Source: Trichosphaerium sp. ATCC 40318 (Eukaryota > Discosea > Flabellinia > Trichosidae). From it: a stretch of 24,501 bases of DNA. Each line of letters opens with the position of its first letter. Positions within the stretch are counted from its first letter, which is position 1. Of the stretch, positions 1 to 7,761 are shown piece after piece. The notes below the pieces were generated by a model. It had not been told where the DNA came from. It searched no databases and saw only the letters and a program-made list of their open reading frames with translations. Where the stretch lies: the NCBI GenBank assembly GCA_038496445.1, contig JALMLS010000364.1:1-24501 (forward strand). The letters run 5' to 3'. The position numbers and the translations under genes were made by a program.

Positions 1-1
1 T

Positions 2-557
2 TATAAGTTGCTAATATTCACTAGAGAACTTTTGACTGCTACTAGAGTATTGTTCCCAAGAGGTGACGTATTAGAGGAGTATATTATTGGGACACAAAGA
101 GAAGGGTCAGGTATTGAAGTCACTTTGGATGTGTTTATTCCAAGCATCAATCTGGCTCTTGAATACCATGGTAGACATCACTATGATGATTCACCGAGTA
201 TATTTGGTCCTACAATGGTATGGCAAGCGCGTGATAGCGAAAAAAGATACACGTGCAAACTTATGGGTATGAAAAGAGTCTTCCCTTTTTCTCATTAATT
301 TCTTTTTTTAAGGCATTACATATGTTCCTATACCGTTTTCTTGGGATGGTACAGCTTCTAGCCTTGCTGCAACCATACATTACTATAGATCAGATTTGTA
401 TCTACCTTTAGCATCAAAAGGAAAGCCAGTGGTGTTACCTCAAGGAGATAAAGTCGAAGACCGTGAAAATCTTGAAATCAAAAAAACATTTATGGTTGCT
501 GGATTGGTACCTGCTACACCATCGCAATTGTGTACATTAAATGAAATACCATCTTAG
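2..557 (+). CDS. PD-(D/E)XK nuclease-like protein, 3' part (5' end outside window)
   Basis: Two exons, 2-266 and 313-557, around a 46-nt GT-AG intron; the reading frame is open to the left edge, so the start is missing. About 169 residues are visible. The first exon carries LDVFIPSINLALEYHGRHHY, the pattern of a nuclease core strand: an Asp, then Glu-Tyr-x-Gly, then a His/Tyr pair. It is followed by a charged helix with RDSEKR and, after the intron, the strand GITYVPIPFSWDG. This resembles Vsr/DUF559-like PD-(D/E)XK folds and the C-terminal domain of large fungal and protist families in which a zinc-ribbon region precedes such a core. The tail to the TAG stop is plain. The family call is from memory of motifs; substrate and activity are unknown. 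It could be a non-catalytic relative, because the full active-site set cannot be checked. Confidence 0.6.
267..312 (+). other. spliceosomal intron (46 nt)
   Basis: Begins gtatga and ends ttttttaag. Removing it joins ATG-G to GC-ATT and keeps the frame open to the stop at 557. Reading through it gives an early stop after a phenylalanine-rich stretch. Confidence 0.75.
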
Positions 558-1267
558 CAACGATTGTACAATAAGTTAAGTTCGGTGGCACTATTAATAT
601 TAACAGCTTCTGACGTAGGTTTTTACATGTGGCAGTTGTTATTAACTTGTTATCGCGTTTAGATGTTTATTGCAATATTCGCTTCACGGACATTGAATAG
701 TTTGTTGACGTGCCATAGATGGAGTTGTATCGCTTGCATGAGTTCATGAGAGACTTTTTTTTTTCAAAGCTTAACTCCTATTACTAGTAAGCACGTGATA
801 GTCCGCTACCACCAAGGGATCCACTAGGTTGAGCCAATAGGATAGCTTGCATACTCTAGCGGTGTTACCTGCTCCCATCTCGAACAAGGTTTAGTGTTAT
901 CTCAAACTAAGATATGACGTGTTTTTCAGGCGTTACGTTTTATTAAGCCACGGTTTCCACATGTTTGCGATTTTGCTATTTGCTTGCATACCTTGACTGG
1001 TGAAAGGATTCGCCGGACTATTAAAATAATATAGTAAAGCGGAACGCACGCCAGGTAGGGCAATGACTGGAACGCTTTTTAACAATTCAGCTTAAAGGGT
1101 ACTACTTTTTTATACAGTCTGGTTTACTGATCATATCACAAGTACACCTAATGTTTGGCCAGTGATCCAGACCTGATATTACCATAGTACCTGAATGCTG
1201 AAGATGCACATGATCAAACTACAACTATCGCTTTACATAATGTAGGTTGGTGAACACTTTCAGTGAT
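558..1267. other. gene-poor spacer
   Basis: No ORF of coding character on either strand. It lies between the stop of the nuclease-like gene (+) and the stop of the F-box/LRR gene (-), so it holds two 3' ends. It contains one CACGTG palindrome (792-797) and a T8 tract near 760. No convincing RNA gene or repeat was seen. Confidence 0.6.
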
Positions 1268-2144
1268 TTATATCATGTATATTTTATGAGCACCCAACTT
1301 TTTAACAGCTTCTTCTGTAACACCATCACAGCCACTGACATCAATAGCATAAACTCCCGACAGCGCTTTGATACCTTCATTTGTAATACCTTTACAGTGC
1401 CTAAGAGATATGATATGGACACTTGAAAGTGCTTTTATGCCTTCATCTGTAATATTGTCACAACTTTGAAGCTTTATAGTGTGAACACTAGAAAGTGCCT
1501 TGATTCCTTCATCTGTAACATTTTCACAGAGTACGATAGTAATTTCATGAACATGTGAAAGAGCTTTGATTCCTTCATCTGTAATATTTTCATTACAACA
1601 AAGAGTGATTGTGTGAACTCCTGAAAGCGCTTTGATACCCTTGTCTGTAATTTTATGACAATAATCAAGATTAATTGTATGAACTCCAGAAAGCGCTTTG
1701 ATTCCTTTATCTGTAATGTGACCACTTCCAGTAATGTTAATAGTGTGAACACCTTCTAGTACTTTGATACAGTCGTCAGTTACATAGTCACAGCAGTGGA
1801 GGTTAATTGTATGAACACCAGCAAATTCTTTGACAATATCAGAGGAGTAACTAACAATATTGATCTTTGTTTGCTTAAGAGTGCTGGCATGTTTTAAAAG
1901 TGATTTTGCTTCAACCATGGTTGAAATAGTAACGCTTTCGTATCCAATAATGTCATGAATGATTGACGCAAAACGATGGCACGTTTGACAAGCCGCAAAT
2001 CGTGCTTTTGTTGTTTGTTTTAAAATTAGAGCTAAAATCTCTGTTGGGAGTTCCAGGACGTGTTGCTCAGCACTTTTCGATATTAGAACAGTGATTAGAA
2101 ATTTAGTAAATGTACCTTTGATTTACGAGGCGTTCTTTTGACAT
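1268..2144 (-). CDS. F-box/LRR protein with GVHTI repeats (copy 1, 277 aa)
   Basis: Exon 1 is 2116-2144 (MSKERLVNQ plus two bases). A 43-nt intron (2073-2115, gtacat to gaaaag, with ttctaat branch-like sites) follows, and exon 2 is 1268-2072. Total 834 nt, exactly 278 codons. Residues 17-55 form an F-box: LELPTEILALIL, then RFAACQTCHRFASIIHDIIG. From about residue 88 come eight repeats of 22-23 residues with the consensus GVHTINLxxCxxITDEGIKALS, an LRR of the cysteine-containing type found in F-box/LRR proteins. Such proteins bind Skp1 through the F-box and present targets to an SCF ubiquitin ligase; that role is inferred from the family. The frame is intact, and the start is chosen because it restores an in-frame ATG only after splicing. 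A paralogue lies at 14331-15865 and a broken one near 22.4 kb. Confidence 0.82.
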
Positions 2145-2379
2145 TATTAACTCTGTGCTTACCGTTTCGTTTACGTAGTAAGCGCACTAAATGTTACTAA
2201 TAGTTACAGTGTTATATACATTGAAACGGTTGGACTTGAAGACACGAAGAGGCCAAAAAAGAAAGAATGGATATTATGTCACGTGCGCATTTTTCCGACA
2301 TAGTAAAAGTGTTACATTCAAGCGAGCCTCAACCCTGACATTGTATTCTTGTTTGTTTTAGAGATAAACCTTACTGAGT

Positions 2380-2473
2380 ACCAGGATGTTGGTGACAAAC
2401 ATGATTTCTCAAAATACAGAGCCGGAACTATAGTAATTAAGATACATTTGCTAGTGCACGTGATTTTATTGAG
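2380..2473 (+). repeat. 94-bp direct repeat, copy A
   Basis: Starts ACCAGGATGTTGGTGACAAA and ends in a CACGTGATTTTATTGAG tail. It is the same as 2664-2756 except for one extra A in an A-run. No coding character. Flanking sequence differs after the last base of each copy. Confidence 0.9.
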
Positions 2474-2663
2474 ATTCTTTTTTGGCCTTTTGTTTAACAC
2501 TCTATGAAGTGTCTGTAGTGTATTCCTTTGACATTCTAATTCAGCTGCAAGGCTCTGTTAAGAGAAAAAATTAAGTTGGAGTAGCAAATATGAATTTTGC
2601 TGCAATTTTATTCCATGTGATTCTGTTGACATTCTAGTATTGTTTGTTTCATTCAAGTTTGCG

Positions 2664-2756
2664 ACCAGGATGTTGGTGACAAACATGATTTCTCAAATAC
2701 AGAGCCGGAACTATAGTAATTAAGATACATTTGCTAGTGCACGTGATTTTATTGAG
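2664..2756 (+). repeat. 94-bp direct repeat, copy B (93 bp)
   Basis: Near-identical to 2380-2473, with one A deleted. It begins two bases inside the left inverted end of the foldback-like element and ends where the palindrome cluster begins, so it may be part of the element with copy A a partial second insertion or a local slip duplication. Confidence 0.9.
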
Positions 2757-2823
2757 TTCTGCTAGTTCTTGCAAGTTCTGTCAGATTTTGTCAGTTTTGA
2801 TAGTTCTTGCAAGAACTGACAGC
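2757..2823. repeat. palindromic short-repeat cluster (left)
   Basis: Contains AGTTCTTGCAAG twice; the second is a perfect 16-bp palindrome, AGTTCTTGCAAGAACT (about 2802-2817). Interspersed TGTCAG/CTGACA units match the right-hand cluster at 3300-3412 in inverted sense. Confidence 0.7.
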
Positions 2824-3299
2824 TTTGATTACAACTTGCGGAACCAGTGCAATGTGATTGCATCACATTCTATAACTCATGTAACAAGACGTGTCATCAT
2901 ATCATGTAACAAGACGATCGCAGTATTTTACTTAGGTGCGCTCTCATTACTACTTACCCCAAGAAGCCATAAAAACGGCTGCGAATTAACAATAATTTAC
3001 ATGTTAACTTACTAGCACCAGGGCGAATACTGGCACATATTCAGGCGTCAGGAGGAGTTAAACGTGAGATAACGCTAAAACCTCAAAGAAAATTCCAAGC
3101 GCTTCCAAAGTATCTTGCGCTGAGTGTATGGTATTAACATAGCGTAATAATCCGTTTTAGAGTATAGGAGACAACTGCTGGACCTTAGAGGACGTCAACA
3201 GAACTGCTAAACTAATGTACCAAGTAAAATAATGGTTAAGAGCACGTGGTGTCGCAATAAATTTGTATGCGTTGTACCTGTCCAAGTGGTTTTAGTTTG

Positions 3300-3412
3300 T
3301 TCCAGAACTGACAAGATCCGTCAGATCTTGTAGTTTTTAACAGATCTTGCAAGAACTAACAAGATCTTGTAAGTACTAACAGAAGTTGCAAGATCTGTCA
3401 GATCTGACTAAA
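3300..3412. repeat. palindromic short-repeat cluster (right)
   Basis: A run of units such as GATCTTGCAAGAACTAACA, CAAGATCTTG and CAGATCTGAC, nearly all self-complementary. In single-stranded form it could fold into several alternative hairpins. Mirror partner of 2757-2823 inside the foldback-like element. Confidence 0.7.
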
Positions 3413-3481
3413 CACGAAAACCAAAAGTCACAAACAGCAAAAAGTTGCAAAGATTAGCAAACTTGAATGAAACGGACAATA

Positions 3482-3781
3482 ACGCACCATCTCTATCCTT
3501 TCGCAATTCAAGAAATATTTTGATTTGACATCTGTTAGTCTAATTATAAAATAGACTTATAATAATGTTTCGCATGGTGCTTTGTTTAAGCTCAACAAAG
3601 CTCTTGCTATTGCAAAGGAAAGTGGAGGCTCATGAATATACAAAACCTCAGTGCGCTGCAACAGCCACTAAGATTTTGTCTTTCCTCTTGTCTTAGTTAG
3701 TAAAGTTAGTAGGCAAAGTAACCTTGAATTCTAATAACACTAAACGATATAACCTTTAAGGTTGTAATGGATTACAGTATT
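3482..3781. other. spacer with possible coding relic
   Basis: Mostly non-coding. On the + strand near 3568-3633 one frame reads HGALFKLNKALAIAKESGGS and then a TGA. This resembles the helix that precedes zinc-ribbon repeats in some large fungal families (the type whose C-terminus looks like the nuclease gene at 2-557). It is too short to call a gene. Confidence 0.25.
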
Positions 3782-3945
3782 TCAGTACAAGTTGGCAGTG
3801 AATGTAAGTTCATTGACAACACTTGTTGTAGCAAGGGGACATAACAAGAGGTGTGGCATACGAAAGTTAGGTCTATCTACATCATTGCTATATAGGGCTA
3901 TATCTCTGACTCTGAGAGAGCCTGTTACAGTTTTATTGGTTTTTT

Positions 3946-4680
3946 TTACATGACAGTACCATCCTTATGTCCTCGCTTAATAGCACTATTTGCAGAATCT
4001 TTACAATGATAATCAATCTTTACCGCATACCCAGAGTTATGTTTATGTACCATAACTTTATCTACAAGTCCAGACTGTCCGAAATACTTTTTCAACTGCT
4101 TAACGTTTGGTAGACGTTTGTTTGAGCCATTAACACAGAAGTAGACACTGTACGTTTTCACCTTAGAATTTCTAACGCGCTTAGGGCGAACATAGGTTCT
4201 ACTATAATTTAACTCGAGCTTACTGGACTTAGCAACCGCACTACGAATAATGGCAATGTCAGAAGGTGTATTCAGCTTACTCAATAAATTGTGTAACTCT
4301 GAGAACTTTGCAAGTACTGATATTGGTACCCAGCCTTCCCCTCTGGCAAGGTTACGCTTTAGGGAGCCATTTGTCTTAATATATGAGGGAGAAAAGTATA
4401 TTTCAAGTTGTTTTAGGATTCTAAAGTTTAGAATCTCTTGAGACTCTTGTATAGTTGTTGGAGCACTTATTCTTTGCGTCTTGGGGCGTTTTGTCGGTCG
4501 CGTAGATAATGACATGTTTTCAATTTTTCGTTTACGTGGACCAGATACGTGTAGGGTACGTAGTTGCTCTACAGGGAGTACCTTTTCATCATTTAAAGAC
4601 ATGCTATATTTAAAGCGCTTTGTGATAAGATCTAAGCATTCAGTTGCGTCTTGTTCGTAGTCTAAACGTGTACGTTTCAT
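3946..4680 (-). CDS. La-motif RNA-binding protein (244 aa)
   Basis: Single long exon. The N-terminal 80 residues are basic, with KRKIENMSLSTRPTKRPKTQ looking like a nuclear signal. Residues about 83-160 are a La motif (winged helix): ILKQLEIYFSPSYIKTNGSL, then GWVPISVLAKFSEL, then IAIIRSAVAKSSKLEL. An RRM-like part follows (YSVYFCVNGSNK, LPNVKQLKKYFGQSGLVDKV). La proteins bind the 3' UUU-OH ends of RNA polymerase III transcripts in the nucleus. At 244 aa it is short for a full La protein, which usually has about 350-450. An alternative end is possible: splicing 3922-3959 (38 nt, gtactg to taacag) removes the last codons and adds about 39 residues with stop at 3782-3784; this would complete the last RRM strand. 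It is head to head with the glycosyltransferase, 134 bp apart. Confidence 0.8.
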   Translation of the reverse strand: MKRTRLDYEQDATECLDLITKRFKYSMSLNDEKVLPVEQLRTLHVSGPRKRKIENMSLSTRPTKRPKTQRISAPTTIQESQEILNFRILKQLEIYFSPSYIKTNGSLKRNLARGEGWVPISVLAKFSELHNLLSKLNTPSDIAIIRSAVAKSSKLELNYSRTYVRPKRVRNSKVKTYSVYFCVNGSNKRLPNVKQLKKYFGQSGLVDKVMVHKHNSGYAVKIDYHCKDSANSAIKRGHKDGTVM

Positions 4681-4814
4681 GCTGAGATGTGCTTTAATTA
4701 AAGATTGACAGCGTAGCGGTAGTGAAGATTTTAACGGTCAAAGTCGGTGGCCAAAAGTAAAGAGTTTCATTGAACCACCCAAACCATTAGATATCAAAAC
4801 CTCTCAGAGAAGAA
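4681..4814. promoter_or_regulatory. shared upstream region of the La and glycosyltransferase genes
   Basis: Only 134 bp separate the two divergent ATG codons, so both promoters must lie here or inside the genes. No TATA box or known operator was recognised. Confidence 0.45.
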
Positions 4815-6992
4815 ATGACCCAGCGACGTTTCGGAATACTGCTACCCATAACATCAAAAAGAACTACATCTAAAGAACATGATGAAATGCTAAAGCAATG
4901 TAGCGAGCAACTAAAATCAACCGTAGGAGAGCACAAACTTAGTGTTTATATTGGTATTGATGACGATGACAATAAACTGCTGATAAAACAGGCTGCGATC
5001 AAGAAGTTCTTTGAGCCTCTAGAAGTATCTACTGTGGTCGTTTCAAAGCCTAGAGGGGTATGTGACGTATTTAAAGAGCTTGCGAGACGTGCATACATAG
5101 ATAACTGCGATTTTTTCGTGTTCTATGGAGATGATGTTTCAATCACGTGTGAGAACTCTGACAACAGTTTATGGACTTCCAAGGTCATAGAAGTTTTTAA
5201 GAAAATCTCAAAAGATCGCAATGTGCCTTTCGGTTTTGGGTGTGTACCACTCAATGATAAAACGTTTATTGGGTTCCCTTCATTCCCAGTGCTTCACAAG
5301 CAACACATGGACATATTTGAAGGTGAGATGTTCCCTTCATGCTTTGTAAATCAGGACGCGGACCCATACTTGTATGAGTTGTATAGGTACAGCTTTTCGA
5401 CACTAATACGAGAACCATCTTGCGAAATACTAGCGCTAATTATCTTTTAGGAAGTTTGGATGTAGCAAATACGCTTTAGAGGTCAATGTTCATAACAAAA
5501 TCGGTGGGAGCTCTGACGCAAGATATGACAAAGTACATGTTGATTGGAAAGATAAAATACTACCAGAGGGGATTGATCAAATTCGAAGTTGGGCTTCTAC
5601 AAACAACCTTGAGTTACCATCTATAGTGACGTTAGATGTTGTAGTGCCTTCGTTTAGATATAGAGAAGAGTATTTAGCAAGGTATTGCGAGTTAGAGGTA
5701 GATTCAAACATGTTTGAAACCCAAACAATAATAATACTCGATAATCCAGACGCCCCAAGTAAACACATCATAGACGCTTTAGAACAACGTTTCGGTGCAC
5801 GTGTCCGTGTGAGAGTACGTAAAGAGATAAATGCTGTTTGCAGCAACAGAACTGTCTGTCCTTGGACTAATGTATTCTAGCTGAACGCAAAGAACCTTGG
5901 AGCATCGGCTTCAAGAAACAGAGGAATGGACGAATCTGCTGCAGAATGGATAATGTTTATGGATGACGATGTGGTGCCTGATAAGCGTATACTTATAGAA
6001 TACGCCAAATCTATTCATTCCAACCCTAACACAGCAGGTACTCCATAATGACCGTTTAAGCTTGAAAACGTGAGCTAAAAATGTCTTTTCAGGATTTGTT
6101 GGGAAAACTAGTTTTCCTGAAGCGCCAAACATCCATTGCGCTGGTATTGAACTCTCTCAGTGCCAATGCTTCTTTTCTATTGCCGATATGATGAAGAATC
6201 CTCCTTGGTGTGTCACAGCTAACCTTGTAGTAAGAAAGAGCGATGTCAGATTCTCGTAAGTGTAAAATCTTAAAATCTCTCAGAGAAATGCTAAACTGCT
6301 TTCATAGAATGGAATTCCCAAAAACTGGCGGAGGCGAAGATGTTGATTTTTGTGTTCGTACTAAGGGAGATTTTATATCAGTAGCTTCTGCTTCAGCTGT
6401 TCACCCTTGGTGGAATAATCAACATCCTCCTTTGAGGCATTTTTTGGGATGGACTCTTGGAGATAGCCGACTTCAATTTAAATACCCACATTTCGCATAC
6501 CGAAATTTTCCTAATGTTCTTGAGATGTCCTTACTACTTCTGATTGCTTCTGTCATGTTACCTTTTTCAAGTTTCTCTTTCTTGTATTCTTTAGCCTTGA
6601 TTTGGTTAGTAGAGATAGGTAGGCAGTAATGACCATCCAATGTTGTTTTAATGTTGCCATTAGTTGAAGAAATAATCACAAACTTCGTACATCCAGAGAG
6701 AGCTCCAACCTTCAAGGGTACGCATTTAGTATCTTAAAGAATATGCTAAATCCGTTAAGGGTTATCAAGAGTAGCAGCTTCTTTGAAAAGTACCGTTGTC
6801 ATAACAACGTTGGAGCTAGGTCACTTGTACAAAAACATGACGACTTTTCCTTATTTAGCAAATATTGGTATTCGCTTTGATTGGTTTTGTGGTAAACTAC
6901 CTGCTGCTTTGGTATCAGAAAGGCATAGAGCAGGCATTAAATTCACGTTATTCATCGCTTGCATATTGTTTAGCTTCATTTGTCTGTCGTAA
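4815..6992 (+). CDS. two-domain GT-A family glycosyltransferase (GT2-like), 617 aa
   Basis: Seven exons: 4815-5386, 5451-5814, 5881-6037, 6093-6255, 6308-6618, 6664-6717, 6760-6992. They sum to 1854 nt (618 codons) with every phase matching. Residues 1-190 form a first GT-A-like domain (start RRFGILLPITSKRTT; DDDD near 53; GDD in FVFYGDDVSI). Residues about 249-480 form a second, clearer GT2 domain: the strand VTLDVVVPSFR, NLGASASRNRGMDES at 317-331, the metal-binding DDD at 340-342 in MFMDDDVVPD, and the acceptor-site motif KTGGGEDVDF at 424-433. Hydrophobic segments at about 489-520 and the last 20 residues suggest membrane attachment in the Golgi or ER. GT2 enzymes transfer a sugar from a nucleotide sugar; donor and acceptor cannot be read from sequence. 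Introns are 42-66 nt. No breaks were found. Confidence 0.85.
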
Positions 6993-7189
6993 AGACTCAA
7001 ATAATAAATCTCTCAACATTCATAATTCCACAAGATAAAATTCTAATCTACACATTCGTCAGTTGTTATTTGAAACATGATATCTGTAAAATCGAACAGA
7101 ATACTTCAGCGAGGCATGCATTCGAGATAGTACGCAAATTCGTTAGTTCAAGTTGCCGAGTGCTTTATATCAAAGTTATTTGGTTTATT
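6993..7189. other. short spacer between convergent genes
   Basis: About 200 bp between the stop of the glycosyltransferase (+) and the stop of the small two-exon gene (-). AT-rich. No coding character recognised. Confidence 0.5.
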
Positions 7190-7413
7190 TTACTGTACAA
7201 CATGAAGTGGGCTTGATTGTGGATAATACCACCAACTTGGATCATGATCTACAAATAAATTAATACATTACGACAGAAATAATCAACTTGTAATGGACAA
7301 TACCGATACGTACCAACTTTGAAACCGACTGTAATAGCCTGTTCTACTATAGAATCGAAAGCTTTCTGGACATAGGGCGTCTCTACTGTGACAACTTCTG
7401 TGAGTTTTGGCAT
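7190..7413 (-). CDS. small two-exon protein, 52 aa, unknown
   Basis: Exon 1 is 7314-7413 and exon 2 is 7190-7248, around a 65-nt intron with consensus ends (gtacgt to tttgtag). The join gives 159 nt, 53 codons including TAA. The product starts MPKLTEVVTVETPYVQKAFD and ends in an aromatic stretch, DPSWWYYPQSSPLHVVQ. It has no signal peptide or membrane segment and no recognised family. A TTTTATTTTTAG stands directly before the ATG and could be a splice acceptor, so this may instead be the last two exons of a longer gene with an upstream start. The frame keeps coding character on both sides of the intron, which supports a real gene. Confidence 0.5.
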
Positions 7414-7464
7414 AATCTAAAAATAAAATTACACACAACCCCACGTGGAGATCAAAAAAAATGT

Positions 7465-7715
7465 GAAACTTTTTGAATCCTTTTTTTCGAAAGGGAACGT
7501 GTGGGAAAACTCAAAAACCCAAAAAATCTAACTTCTCTCTTCGCTTACATCGTGGAAAACATCTTCCGCATTACATGCTATACATAGTTGAGCGCAATTC
7601 ATATATTGTTTTGATACCTAAGAAACATGAACAATACGAAGGCGACAAGAAGGAAAAAAAAATATCACAAAACGTACTTGATTCCATTCAAAGTATGTTT
7701 TCCGAAAATCTATGA
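7465..7715 (+). other. open frame of weak coding character
   Basis: A stop-free frame of about 83 codons, very lysine-rich near its end (KKHEQYEGDKKEKK), closing at TGA 7713-7715. There is no ATG near its beginning; the first is at 7579 and would give 45 residues. It could be the last exon of a gene, but no convincing upstream exon fits in the 50 bp before the divergent small gene. Composition alone supports it. Confidence 0.25.
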
Positions 7716-7761
7716 TATGCCTTCGCCTTGCGAACTCATGTATCAGCTTAAAAACAGTAAG

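Larger units (their letters stand above)
2638..3481. mobile_element. foldback/MITE-like element with 25-bp inverted ends
   Basis: The ends 2638-2662 and 3457-3481 are inverted copies of each other (tattgtttgtttcattc... against the reverse complement of ...gaatgaaacggacaata), 25 bp with two mismatches. Just inside each end sit clusters of short palindromes (2757-2823 and 3300-3412), rich in TCTTGCAAGA and AGATCT cores, also roughly inverted to each other. The 94-bp direct repeat copy B sits next to the left end. No transposase ORF is visible in the 844 bp, so it would be non-autonomous. No clear target-site duplication was found, so the boundaries and the mobile nature are inferred. Confidence 0.5.

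Noticed and set aside
1474-1752. Minus ORF of 92 codons with repeated KESKRF/FTL units
   Set aside because: Frame-shifted shadow of the copy 1 LRR repeats on the same strand.
5815-5880. A stop codon at 5878-5880 that would end the glycosyltransferase early
   Set aside because: It lies at the end of a 66-nt intron with gtacgt donor and ctaat branch; splicing joins VRVR to LNAKNLGASASRN, the expected GT2 motif.
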